From positions 124,001-188,000 of the forward strand of contig JAIUNW010000009.1 of assembly GCA_020161535.1 (NCBI GenBank): a DNA stretch of 64,000 bases, in the 5' to 3' direction. Made by a program: the position numbers and the translations under genes. This DNA is from Bacteroidota bacterium (GTDB lineage Bacteria; Bacteroidota; Bacteroidia; Chitinophagales; Chitinophagaceae). Positions 42,769 through 51,494 of this stretch are shown one piece after another. Within the stretch, counting starts at the first letter, position 1; the number at the start of each line of letters is the position of its first letter. The notes under the pieces were generated by a model, which had not been told where the DNA came from, did no database searches, and saw only the letters and a list, made by a program, of their open reading frames with translations.

Positions 42769-44205
42769 ATGGGATGCAGTAGTTGTGGAACGGGAGGTGG
42801 ATCGCCCAAAGGTTGCAAAAGCAATGGTGGCTGTTCTACCGGCGGCTGCAACCGCATGAATACATTCGACTGGTTACAAAATCTCCCCTTTGCCGATATT
42901 GATTCGGCTTGCAAAGTGGTGGAGGTTTCGTTCAATAAAGGAAGCCGCAAAGATTTTTTTCGAAACAATGCGCTTCAGCCTTTTGAGAAAGGAGATATGG
43001 TAACGGTAGAAGGTGTTAGCGGTGTAGACGTGGGTGAAATTAGTTTAACGGGTGAAATCGTGCGCTTGCAATTGAAGAAGCGCGGCGCCAACGAGTTTGA
43101 TTCGGAAATGAAAAAAGTATTGCGGCGTTCGAACGACCGTGACCTGGACCTGATGAAGATCAACAAGGCCCGCGAGCCGGAAGCAGTGATTCGTTCCCGT
43201 GCGATTGCGCGCCAGCTCAACCTGAACATGAAGATCAGCGAAGTGGAAATCCAGGCCGATGGCCGCAAAGCCACTTTCTTTTATATAGCGGATGACCGCG
43301 TCGATTTTCGCGAATTGATCAAAATTTACGCCACCGAATTCAAGGTGAAAGTGGAGATGCGCCAGATCGGCGCCCGCCAGGAAGCCGCCAAAGTGGGTGG
43401 CATTGGCAGTTGCGGTCGCGAGCTCTGTTGCAGTACCTGGCTCACCGATTTCAAAAGCGTGAACACCACGGCTGCCCGGTACCAGAACCTGAGTATCAAC
43501 CAAACCAAGCTCAGTGGGCAGTGCGGCCGACTGAAATGTTGTCTCAACTACGAACTCGATACGTATATAGATGCCTTGCAGGGTTTCCCCGACCGGGCCG
43601 ACACCTTGAAAGTGGCCAGGGGCAATGCCATCCTGATCAAAAAAGACATTTTCAAAAACCTTATGTGGTATGTGTTGCCGGAAAGCAATAAGCAGTATCC
43701 GGTAACCATTGAAAGGGTTCGTAAGATTCAATCGCTGAATGCACAGGGTGTGATACCCGATGAGCTGGAAGCAGTTGAAGTGACCAGCAGCAAAGTGAAA
43801 GAAGTGGAACCTGAGTTTGTAGATGTGGTTGGCCAAATCAGTTTACGCAGCCTGGAGAAAAACGATCGCCGCCGCAAGCAGCAGCAAAAGCAGAAAAGCG
43901 ACAACCAGCAGCGGCCCAACGGCAATAACCGCGGCCAAGCTACTAACAGGCAGGCACAACCGAATAATGGCGGCGAACAGCCCGCACCACCACAGCGTCG
44001 TCCGCAGCAGCCACAACAGCAGCGGCCGCCTCAACAGAAATCACAACAGCCAATGCCGCCCAAAAACCAGGGGCAACAAGGTGGCGGCAATCGAGGTTCG
44101 CGGCCCGGGGGCCAGCCAAATCGCAGTGGCGACAGACCGCAAGGGCAAAGGCCAGGTGGTGATCGTGGACAGGGTGGTGATCGCAGGAACCAGGGTAATG
44201 AGTAG
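42769..44205 (+). CDS. ricT: PSP1-domain protein, RicT/YaaT family, with long low-complexity tail
   Basis: In B. subtilis RicT (YaaT) is part of the Fe-S-bearing RicAFT complex that assists RNase Y and developmental switching. The 478-aa protein has three parts. A Cys/Gly-rich N-terminus has Cys at 3, 6, 16, 22 and 27. The conserved PSP1/YaaT core (about 45-330) has two family motifs, CGRELCCSTW (Cys 215, 220, 221) and CGRLKCC (Cys 252, 257, 258). A ~110-residue C-terminal tail is rich in Gln, Pro, Asn, Arg and Gly with RPGG/RGQGG-type repeats, resembling RNA-binding tails. The tail is not in Bacillus RicT. It follows holB, a conserved neighbour. Confidence 0.92.
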   Translation: MGCSSCGTGGGSPKGCKSNGGCSTGGCNRMNTFDWLQNLPFADIDSACKVVEVSFNKGSRKDFFRNNALQPFEKGDMVTVEGVSGVDVGEISLTGEIVRLQLKKRGANEFDSEMKKVLRRSNDRDLDLMKINKAREPEAVIRSRAIARQLNLNMKISEVEIQADGRKATFFYIADDRVDFRELIKIYATEFKVKVEMRQIGARQEAAKVGGIGSCGRELCCSTWLTDFKSVNTTAARYQNLSINQTKLSGQCGRLKCCLNYELDTYIDALQGFPDRADTLKVARGNAILIKKDIFKNLMWYVLPESNKQYPVTIERVRKIQSLNAQGVIPDELEAVEVTSSKVKEVEPEFVDVVGQISLRSLEKNDRRRKQQQKQKSDNQQRPNGNNRGQATNRQAQPNNGGEQPAPPQRRPQQPQQQRPPQQKSQQPMPPKNQGQQGGGNRGSRPGGQPNRSGDRPQGQRPGGDRGQGGDRRNQGNE

Positions 44206-44298
44206 TCATCCGACCGACAAAACAAGCTTTCTTAAAAATAGCCCAGATAGAACGAAGCTGTTAGTTGGCATGCAAGTAAACTGTTGATTATTATACCA

Positions 44299-44365
44299 GG
44301 TTCAACATTTCAAAGGGTTCAACATTTTACTGGGTTCAATATTTTACTGGGTTCAATATTTTACA
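44299..44365. repeat. 17-bp tandem repeat, four copies
   Basis: Units GGTTCAACATTTCAAA (44299), GGGTTCAACATTTTACT (44315), GGGTTCAATATTTTACT (44332) and GGGTTCAATATTTTACA (44349). They lie in the convergent gap after ricT, just before a strong terminator. No coding potential is seen. Confidence 0.85.
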
Positions 44366-44402
44366 TGTGCAGCGTTCATCAACTGCTCAGCATTAATTAA
44401 TA

Positions 44403-44454
44403 GAATAAGAGAGGCCGCATTTTTCGATGCGGCCTCTCTTATTCGATATTTTTT
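44403..44454. terminator. Strong 18-bp bidirectional-type terminator
   Basis: A perfect 18-bp stem (44403-44420 with 44427-44444) and TTTTCG loop, followed on the plus strand by GATATTTTTT. It separates the convergent ricT (plus) and amidohydrolase (minus) genes and could serve the former; on the minus strand the tail is AT-rich but lacks a T-run. Confidence 0.85.
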
Positions 44455-44492
44455 GCTGCTTATGTACAATTTCAATGGCGAAAATTCAACCT

Positions 44493-45953
44493 TCAATCGC
44501 GGTAATTCAACGCCGGCTTACGATCGCCCAGTAACGGTACATACTTGAAATCAGGGCCGCGCGACTGATCAAACTCCGCCTTCGCCGCCGTAATATTTGA
44601 CGGCACCATAAACAGGTCGATGGCCGTGAGCGTCATCGCTTTGGCTGCCACCATCATGCCCTTGGTACCGATTTCAGTACCACCCGCCGACACCGCCTGC
44701 CAGCTATGCGCCGGTGTACCGGGCACCCAGGTGGCGGCCGACATACCAACCGTTGGCACCGTCCAGCTTACATCACCCACATCCGTTGAACCCATCGCTG
44801 CGTTTTCTGTTTTCTTCAACGGTTTTACTTTACCGGCATTGGCGATATCGGGCGCTTTGAAACCAAGCGTAGATTGTATGGATTGTCCGAATGTTTTTTC
44901 TGCATCGGTATAACTGAAACCACCCACTTGTTCCAGGTTGGCTTGCATCAGTTTAGCGAGGCTGGTATTCAACAAGAGATCATAGGTGCCACCGATGATT
45001 TCAAAATCCATTTTTGTTTCCGTACCAATGGCGGCACCTTCACCCGCTTTGCGGATGCGTTCAAAAATATCTTTCACTACTTCGCGGCTCGGGTGCCGTG
45101 AATAATAATATACCTCCGCAAAATCCGGTACCACATTCGGCGCCTTGCCGCCATTGGTGATCACATAATGAATACGCGTTTCACTGGGGATGTGTTCACG
45201 CATCATGTTCACCATATTGTCCATCGCTTCTACGCCATCCAGTGCAGACCGGCCGCGCTCGGGCGAAGCCGATGCATGCGCTGAAATACCATGAAATCGA
45301 AATTTCGCACTTTTATTGGCGAGGGCGCCATCGTAAGTAGTGGTATTCTCATCACCCGGGTGCCAATGGATTACTGCATCCACATTATTGAACAATCCCT
45401 CGCGCACCATATATACTTTACCGGAACCACCTTCTTCTGCGGGACAGCCATACACTTTTATTGTGCCCTTGAACAAACCCTTCTCCATCAATTCTTTGAT
45501 TTCAATCCCGGCAGCTACCGAAGCTGTACCGAACAAGTGATGCCCACAACCATGCCCCGAGCTACGACCCTCGGCCGCTTTCTTCTCCGGCACCGCCTGC
45601 TGCGTTAAACCTGGCAATGCATCAAACTCAGCCAGCACAGCAATCACCGGCGAGCCGCTGCCATACGTAGCCACAAAAGCAGTGGGAATGCCCGCTACAC
45701 CAGCTTCTACCGTAAATCCTTTGTCTTTTAAAGTTTGCTGCAGCAGCGCAGAACTCTTCACTTCTTTATAACCGAGTTCAGCATAATCCCAAATCTGTAA
45801 TGCAATACCTTTATACTTATCATACTGACTACTGATATCGGCAATAGCATCGGTCTTTGCTTTGTTCAGGTTCTTAACTGGTTTTTGTGCGTGGCTGACC
45901 ACTGCAAACAAACTCATCAATGCCAGTAAAAAACAGGCTGGGGTATTTCGCAT
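44493..45953 (-). CDS. Secreted M20D-family amidohydrolase (AbgB-like)
   Basis: The 486-aa protein resembles p-aminobenzoyl-glutamate hydrolase subunit B and related M20D metallo-amidohydrolases, which cleave N-acyl amino acids. It begins with a signal peptide (MRNTPACFLLALMSLFAVVSHAQ), so it acts in the periplasm or outside. Metal-ligand regions are visible: GHGCGHHLFG (about 133-142), CPAEEGGSGKVYMVREG (about 170-186), IHWHPGD (about 195), and a C-terminal VSWTVPTVGMSAATWVPGTPAHSWQ (about 398-422) carrying the last His. The lid domain (about 215-330) includes FHGISAHASASPERGRSALD. Substrate unknown. It is divergent from the alpha/beta hydrolase 36 nt away. Confidence 0.9.
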   Translation of the reverse strand: MRNTPACFLLALMSLFAVVSHAQKPVKNLNKAKTDAIADISSQYDKYKGIALQIWDYAELGYKEVKSSALLQQTLKDKGFTVEAGVAGIPTAFVATYGSGSPVIAVLAEFDALPGLTQQAVPEKKAAEGRSSGHGCGHHLFGTASVAAGIEIKELMEKGLFKGTIKVYGCPAEEGGSGKVYMVREGLFNNVDAVIHWHPGDENTTTYDGALANKSAKFRFHGISAHASASPERGRSALDGVEAMDNMVNMMREHIPSETRIHYVITNGGKAPNVVPDFAEVYYYSRHPSREVVKDIFERIRKAGEGAAIGTETKMDFEIIGGTYDLLLNTSLAKLMQANLEQVGGFSYTDAEKTFGQSIQSTLGFKAPDIANAGKVKPLKKTENAAMGSTDVGDVSWTVPTVGMSAATWVPGTPAHSWQAVSAGGTEIGTKGMMVAAKAMTLTAIDLFMVPSNITAAKAEFDQSRGPDFKYVPLLGDRKPALNYRD

Positions 45954-45989
45954 GTGCGTTGCTTATTAGTGGTACAATTTAGTTTATTT

Positions 45990-46838
45990 ATGAAAAGATC
46001 ATTGCTGATACTTAGCCTGATATTGATCAGTTGGTTGGTATTTGCGCAAAGTTGTATGCGCTTTCGAACAGCCGACAGTAAAGCAATTGCTTCGTTCGGT
46101 GCCAAGGGCATTGTGCTTACTGCCCATACCGCGCAAATGCAGGGTCACCATGTACATTATGTACAAACGGGTGCCGATAGCCTGCCTACTCTTTATTTTG
46201 TACACGGCACGCCGGGAAGCTGGAATGCATTTGAACCCTATCTGCGCGATTCATTGTTGCGCAGCCGCTTTCGGATGATTAGTATCGACCGGCCGGGTTT
46301 TGGCTACAGTGATTTTGGCGATGCTTATCCTTTACCGGTACAATCGAAGATTATGGGTCCGGTGTTGTTGCAAACAAAAAACAACCGGCCTTCCATACTT
46401 GTGGGGCATTCCTTGGGTGGGCCCATGATATTACAACTTGCCATCGACTATCCTTCACTGGCCGACCAATTGGTGATTATCTCCGGCAGCATTGATCCCG
46501 CCGCTGAAAAGCCTGAAAAATGGCGACCCGTACTATACAAAACATTTTTGAACTGGTTGGTACCTGGCGCCATGCGGCAATCGAATAAAGAGCTCTGGTA
46601 CTTAAAAACAGACCTGGTTGAACAAGCCCCATTGTTAAAGGATATTCATTGCCCGGTGTACTTCATTCATGGTCGACAAGACACCTGGGTGCCACCGATG
46701 AACGTAGCCTATGGCGAACGCATGCTTACCGGCGCAGCGCGATTAGATACATTATGGCTCGACGGAAATCACTTCATACCCTGGTCAAAATTTACCAGCA
46801 TCCGCGACCTGCTCTTACAACTGCCAACCCAGCAATAA
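45990..46838 (+). CDS. Alpha/beta hydrolase with N-terminal membrane anchor or signal
   Basis: The ATG at 45990 is chosen because it opens a hydrophobic signal (MKRSLLILSLILISWLVFAQ); a GTG at 45954 adds 12 unlikely residues. The 282-aa protein has the alpha/beta hydrolase fold with oxyanion-hole HGTPGSW (about 72-78). The nucleophile Ser141 lies in GHSLGG, Asp231 in HGRQDTWVPP and His261 in DGNHFIPW. It is likely periplasmic or membrane-tethered. The substrate (ester or lactone) cannot be told. It is transcribed divergently from the amidohydrolase. Confidence 0.88.
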   Translation: MKRSLLILSLILISWLVFAQSCMRFRTADSKAIASFGAKGIVLTAHTAQMQGHHVHYVQTGADSLPTLYFVHGTPGSWNAFEPYLRDSLLRSRFRMISIDRPGFGYSDFGDAYPLPVQSKIMGPVLLQTKNNRPSILVGHSLGGPMILQLAIDYPSLADQLVIISGSIDPAAEKPEKWRPVLYKTFLNWLVPGAMRQSNKELWYLKTDLVEQAPLLKDIHCPVYFIHGRQDTWVPPMNVAYGERMLTGAARLDTLWLDGNHFIPWSKFTSIRDLLLQLPTQQ

Positions 46839-46939
46839 TTCATTAGTCCTTCACCTCAGACAACTCCACAAGCACAAACCCAACAAAACTGAGCCGAGCC
46901 ACCTGTTACAATTTAGTATGCAAACCACACCCACAGCAA

Positions 46940-46967
46940 CCTTAAACTTTAAACCTTAAACCTTAAA
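46940..46967. repeat. CCTTAAA heptamer repeat, copy 2
   Basis: Four 7-bp units (CCTTAAA, CTTTAAA, CCTTAAA, CCTTAAA) preceded by CAGCAA, as at copy 1 (19656). It lies 10 nt beyond the stop codon of the minus-strand TIGR00266 gene. Confidence 0.75.
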
Positions 46968-46977
46968 CTCTTGCTTC

Positions 46978-47775
46978 TTACCAACCATCCCCATCCAACA
47001 TATTCCCAATCCCACCCAGTATACCACCTTCTTCTTTCCGACTGGTCGTGCCATATTGAAGAATGCGGCTGGCGAGTCGGCTGATCGGCAGGGTTTGGAT
47101 CCATACGGTACCAGGACCACGCAGTGTTGCAAAAAACAATCCCTCACCACCAAAAATAGTATTGCGGATACCGCCTACATATTGAATATCGAAATCGACA
47201 GTTTGTGTATAGGCCACCACGCAACCCGTATCGAGTTTAAGGGTTTCACCCGGCTGCAACTCACGCGCAAAAACATGGCCACCGGCATGCACAAAAGCCA
47301 TCCCATCGCCTTCCAACTTCTGCATTATAAAACCTTCGCCACCAAAAATGCCCGTACCCAGTTTGCGTTGCAACGCAATGCTGAGGTTCACGCCTTTGGC
47401 ACAACAGAGAAAAGCATCTTTCTGACAAACAATGCGACCTCCGAGTTGAAACAAATCGAGTGGAATGATTTTACCCGGATAAGGCGATGCAAAACTCACC
47501 CGTTTTTTTCCTTGTGATATATTGGTGAAGGTGGTCATGAACAGGCTTTCACCGGTGATGACGCGCTTACCGGCACTTACCAGTTTACCAAGCAAGCCAC
47601 CGCTGCTGCTTTGCTTCGATCCATCGCCAAAGATGGTGGCCATCTGAACACCATCATCCATCATCATAAAGGCGCCGCTTTCACCCACCGCCGTTTCATT
47701 GGGGTCGAGTTCTACTTCAACAAATTGCATTTCTTCGCCATAAATCCGGTAGTCAATTTCGTGGTTATTACGCAT
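46978..47775 (-). CDS. TIGR00266 / AIM24-family protein
   Basis: The 265-aa protein matches the TIGR00266 family (related to mitochondrial AIM24), whose function is unknown. Hallmarks are ESGAFMMMDDGVQMATIFGDGS (about 34-55), GESLFMTTFTNISQGKKRVSFASPYPGKIIPLDL (about 77-110), GGEGFIMQKLEGDGMAFVHAGG (about 148-169) and IFGGEGLFFATLRGPGTVWIQTLP (about 207-230). The C-terminus is glycine-rich. The ATG at 47775 is preferred over a TTG two codons upstream. It is cytoplasmic, with no signal. It converges on the alpha/beta hydrolase gene. Confidence 0.92.
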   Translation of the reverse strand: MRNNHEIDYRIYGEEMQFVEVELDPNETAVGESGAFMMMDDGVQMATIFGDGSKQSSSGGLLGKLVSAGKRVITGESLFMTTFTNISQGKKRVSFASPYPGKIIPLDLFQLGGRIVCQKDAFLCCAKGVNLSIALQRKLGTGIFGGEGFIMQKLEGDGMAFVHAGGHVFARELQPGETLKLDTGCVVAYTQTVDFDIQYVGGIRNTIFGGEGLFFATLRGPGTVWIQTLPISRLASRILQYGTTSRKEEGGILGGIGNMLDGDGW

Positions 47776-47798
47776 GTACAAGGTTTTTTAAAAGATGA

Positions 47799-47847
47799 AC
47801 CGCTGGTGCCAAAGGTTGCCAGAAAGAACAAACTTTAGACCAGCGGT
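47799..47847 (-). terminator. Possible stem-loop after the RND operon
   Basis: ACCGCTGGT (47799-47807) and ACCAGCGGT (47839-47847) can pair across a 31-nt loop. On the minus strand the stem is followed by CATCTTTT and more A/T. It lies 16 nt after the RND stop. The long loop makes it a weak terminator call. Confidence 0.35.
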
Positions 47848-47862
47848 CAAAACTACTGATAA

Positions 47863-50800
47863 TCAGAACCAGCTACCAATAAATGCTTCATTAACTTTCA
47901 TATCGGGTCGGCCGGCCAGCCGTTTGCGGCGACGCGACACCGTGACACGTTGAATAATCATTGTGACAATCATCATCAGACCAAAAATGATGGTGAATGG
48001 CGGGATACCCAAAAAGCTCACCCACTTGCCACCGAAATGACGACGCATCGGGCGACGTAATCTTTCAGCGATCAAATACATCGACGGCACAATCACCAGC
48101 GTCATGAAGAACGCAAAAGCGAGACCAAAAATGATTGTCCAGCTCAAGGGTTTCCAAAACGCAACATTATCACCACCGAAGAAGATATGCGGGTTCAACT
48201 CAGAAAACAGCGTTACGAAATTGATATTGAAACCAACCGCAATCGGTATGAAACCCAATATCGCGGCCACGGCTGTGAGCAATACCGGAATGATGCGGGT
48301 TTTACCTGCCTGTACAATCGCTTCGTGCGAGCGCAGGCCACGGTGACGCAATTCTTCTGCAAATTCAATCACAAGGATACCATTCTTCACCACAATACCC
48401 GCAAGACCTACCACACCTAAGCCGGTCATCAGTACCGATGCTTCCATACCAAAGATGGAGAAGCCCAGGAACACACCGATCACACTGAATACAACTTCCG
48501 TCAAAATGATAACCGACTTGCTGATGGAATTGAATTGCAATACCAGGGTCAGCAATATCAACGAGAGGGCAATCACCAGGGCCTTGCCCAAAAACGCACC
48601 TGTTTCAGCTTGTTGTTCACCCTCACCGGTTTGTTTGATGGTCACCCCTTCGGCCTTGCCTTTGAAACTTTCGAGGTGCTGGGTGATCACCTGGTTTACG
48701 GCAGTTGCATTATACCCCTGCGTGGTAAGCACGTTTGATCTGATGGTGATGGTTCGCTTTTGGTTTTTGCGTTTTACGCTACCAAAAGTGCTGGTTGGTT
48801 CGACTTTAACCAGGGCACCAATCGGAATTTCCTTGATGGCGCCACCACTGGCCATATCGCGAAATACGATACGCATGTTCAGCAGGGTCGACAAGTCTTT
48901 GCGCTGGAACTCGTTGTTGCGCAATTGTATTTTGTATTCTTCTTTTCCTTCTTTGATCTTCGAAACTTCGCGACCAAAAAGAGCCGTACGAATGGCCTGA
49001 CCAACCTGCGCACTCGATACCCCTTGTTGCAAGGCGCGTTCGCGATCAACTGTGAGGGTGATCTCCGGGTTGCTCAGGTCCACATCCATTTTCAATTCTT
49101 CTACACCAGGTACCTGTATAGAGTCGAGGTAGTTCTTGAGGTTCACCGAAGTTGACACCAGGGCATCGAAATTCTCGCTCGATACTTCGATGTTTACCGG
49201 GGGATCCGTTGGCGGACCGCCGCTTTCCTGGTCAACACTGATCTCGGCACCCGGAATGCCTTTCATCGCTTTGCGGATTTCGTCGAGATAAGGCTTGGTG
49301 TCTTTGCCATGTCGCTTTTCAAATTCCACAAATGAAACCTGGATGCGACCCAACTCACTGCGCGTACTTCTATCGCCCGCATTGGGATCACTGGCGCCAA
49401 TGGCAATATTAGTGATCACACTTTCAACAATCGGGTTATTGATATTCTTCGCATAGTCGATGCCCAACACTTTGTCAACACGCTGTTCCAACACCCTGGT
49501 AACACTGTCGGTATATTCAACCCTTGTACCCACCGGTAGTTTCAGGTAAACAAAGATCTGGTTCGGATCGCCCTTTGGAAAAAAGGCCAAACCCACACGT
49601 CCGCTCGCTACCGAAGCAAAAAAGACAACAGTAGAAACGATCAGCAGCAAGATGGTACCTACCAGCATCCACACCGGTCGCCAACCATCGAGTGCCCAAC
49701 GAAGCAGGCTCTCGTAATGGTTCATGATCCAGGGCAATGCATGGTTCTGGAAATAGTGGATGGCATCATCCAATACATATTTATTCAGTAGCACCAGCAG
49801 CAGGAAGAAAATGAGCAGGTTACCAAGGAAGGGCACACCCACCAGGTCGAGCAACAAGCCTACTGCGAGGGTAACCCAGAACACCGGTTTGCGGAAGATG
49901 GCCGACTTAGGTTCTTTTTGCCCTTCGGGGTGGTTCATGAAATCAACGGCAAAAACCGGGTTCATGATAAAGGCCACCACCAGCGAAGCGGCCAGGGTAA
50001 AGATCAGCATGGCTGGCAAGTACACCATGAAGCGACCAATGATGCCCGGCCAAAACAGCAATGGAAAGAAAGGCGCCAGCGTGGTAAGTGTACCCGCCAA
50101 CACCGGAATAAATACTTCACCGGCGGCCATTTTGGTGGCTCGTTCAATTTGTAGCCGCCCGGCTCCTTCTGTAAATATGCGGTGGGTGTTTTCAATCACC
50201 ACAATAGCATCGTCTACGATTATACCCAGGCCAAATAGCAGGGCAAATAACACCATGAAATTCAAGGTAACACTGGTACCAATGATGAGCTCGGCAAAGG
50301 GCAGCATCACAAAGGCCACGAACATACTCAGGGGCACACTCAAAGCCACAAAGAAGGCATTGGTTACACCCATGAAGAACATCAACACGATCAATACCAG
50401 GATAAAACCGATGATGATGGAGTTAACCAGTTCGTTGAATGAAGCGCGGGTAGCGATACTCGAGTCGCCGGTAATCACCGCTTTCAGGTTTGTTGGATAC
50501 GACTGTCCTCTTTCTTCGTTCATCACACGCTGCACTTCTTCACTGGTGGCAATGAGGTTTTCGCCGGCGCGTTTGATCACGTTTAGGGTAACCACATTTT
50601 TACCATCGAGCCGTGCATAACTCTCCGCATCTTTGGTGGTGTCTTTGATAACCGCGATGTCTTTCAGGTAAATCGAAGCACCGGTCGAGTTACGCACGAT
50701 CAGTTTCTCGAGGTCATACTTGGTATGAAACTGCCCTTTGAGTTGCAGGTTTCTTTTCATATCACCCACATCGAGCAAACCACCAGATATATCCATGTTT

Positions 50801-51471
50801 TCGCGGGCAACCGTATTGGCGATATCATCGAAAGTAACACCGCTGTTTTGCATGCGGTAATTGTCAACATTGATCTGGAATTCACGCTCAGGTGCACCTA
50901 CTATATCGATGCGGTTGATTGCCGGAATTTCTTCCAGTTTATCTTTCACATCATCGGCGAATTTTTTCAACCGCATCATGTCGTAGTCACCACTCAGGTT
51001 CACATACATGATGGGCATATCACTCAGGTTCACTTCCAGGGCCGTTGGCTCTTGCGTCAGATCGGTGGGCAGGTCTTGTTTGGCCTTGTCGATCGCATCT
51101 TTCACTTTGGCCAGGGCGATATCTGTTTTTACTTCCGTATCGAATTCTACCACGATGGCAGAATAATCCTGTTGTGAGGTACTGGTGAATTTATTGATCT
51201 TGGCACCGGTGATACCCTTGATTTGTTTTTCAATGGGGCGGGTCACCAGGTTTTCGATGTCTTTGGGTGAATTACCTACATAAATGGTTTGCACATAGAT
51301 GGTAGGAATAACCACATCAGGAAATTTCGCTTTGGGAAGAGTAACGAACTGGTACACGCCCATAGCGGTCACGATCAACATGATCAGGTAAATCGCGACC
51401 TTGTTATTGATACTCCAGGAAGTAGGTTTGAATTCCTTGAACTTCCCGGTTAATTTTTCTAAAGCACTCAT
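47863..51471 (-). CDS. RND efflux transporter permease with extra membrane segments
   Basis: This is the inner-membrane pump of a tripartite efflux system, using the proton gradient to export drugs or lipids. The 1202-aa protein has the RND layout: TM1 near 25-45, a porter domain, TM2-6 about 350-510, a second porter half and TM8-12. Essential Asp420 and Asp421 are in GIIVDDAIVVIENTH. Compared with AcrB (1049 aa) it is longer. Two extra hydrophobic segments lie at about 527-566, between TM6 and TM7, and a C-terminal extension has another hydrophobic stretch (about 1155-1178). It lies 23 nt after the adaptor gene in a four-gene operon with its own TetR. Confidence 0.95.
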   Translation of the reverse strand: MSALEKLTGKFKEFKPTSWSINNKVAIYLIMLIVTAMGVYQFVTLPKAKFPDVVIPTIYVQTIYVGNSPKDIENLVTRPIEKQIKGITGAKINKFTSTSQQDYSAIVVEFDTEVKTDIALAKVKDAIDKAKQDLPTDLTQEPTALEVNLSDMPIMYVNLSGDYDMMRLKKFADDVKDKLEEIPAINRIDIVGAPEREFQINVDNYRMQNSGVTFDDIANTVARENMDISGGLLDVGDMKRNLQLKGQFHTKYDLEKLIVRNSTGASIYLKDIAVIKDTTKDAESYARLDGKNVVTLNVIKRAGENLIATSEEVQRVMNEERGQSYPTNLKAVITGDSSIATRASFNELVNSIIIGFILVLIVLMFFMGVTNAFFVALSVPLSMFVAFVMLPFAELIIGTSVTLNFMVLFALLFGLGIIVDDAIVVIENTHRIFTEGAGRLQIERATKMAAGEVFIPVLAGTLTTLAPFFPLLFWPGIIGRFMVYLPAMLIFTLAASLVVAFIMNPVFAVDFMNHPEGQKEPKSAIFRKPVFWVTLAVGLLLDLVGVPFLGNLLIFFLLLVLLNKYVLDDAIHYFQNHALPWIMNHYESLLRWALDGWRPVWMLVGTILLLIVSTVVFFASVASGRVGLAFFPKGDPNQIFVYLKLPVGTRVEYTDSVTRVLEQRVDKVLGIDYAKNINNPIVESVITNIAIGASDPNAGDRSTRSELGRIQVSFVEFEKRHGKDTKPYLDEIRKAMKGIPGAEISVDQESGGPPTDPPVNIEVSSENFDALVSTSVNLKNYLDSIQVPGVEELKMDVDLSNPEITLTVDRERALQQGVSSAQVGQAIRTALFGREVSKIKEGKEEYKIQLRNNEFQRKDLSTLLNMRIVFRDMASGGAIKEIPIGALVKVEPTSTFGSVKRKNQKRTITIRSNVLTTQGYNATAVNQVITQHLESFKGKAEGVTIKQTGEGEQQAETGAFLGKALVIALSLILLTLVLQFNSISKSVIILTEVVFSVIGVFLGFSIFGMEASVLMTGLGVVGLAGIVVKNGILVIEFAEELRHRGLRSHEAIVQAGKTRIIPVLLTAVAAILGFIPIAVGFNINFVTLFSELNPHIFFGGDNVAFWKPLSWTIIFGLAFAFFMTLVIVPSMYLIAERLRRPMRRHFGGKWVSFLGIPPFTIIFGLMMIVTMIIQRVTVSRRRKRLAGRPDMKVNEAFIGSWF

Positions 51472-51494
51472 AGCATTTTTTTAGCCGATTAGCA

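Noticed and set aside
44299..44365. CRISPR-like array
   Set aside because: Units are 17 bp without spacers, so this is a tandem repeat and there are no cas genes nearby.
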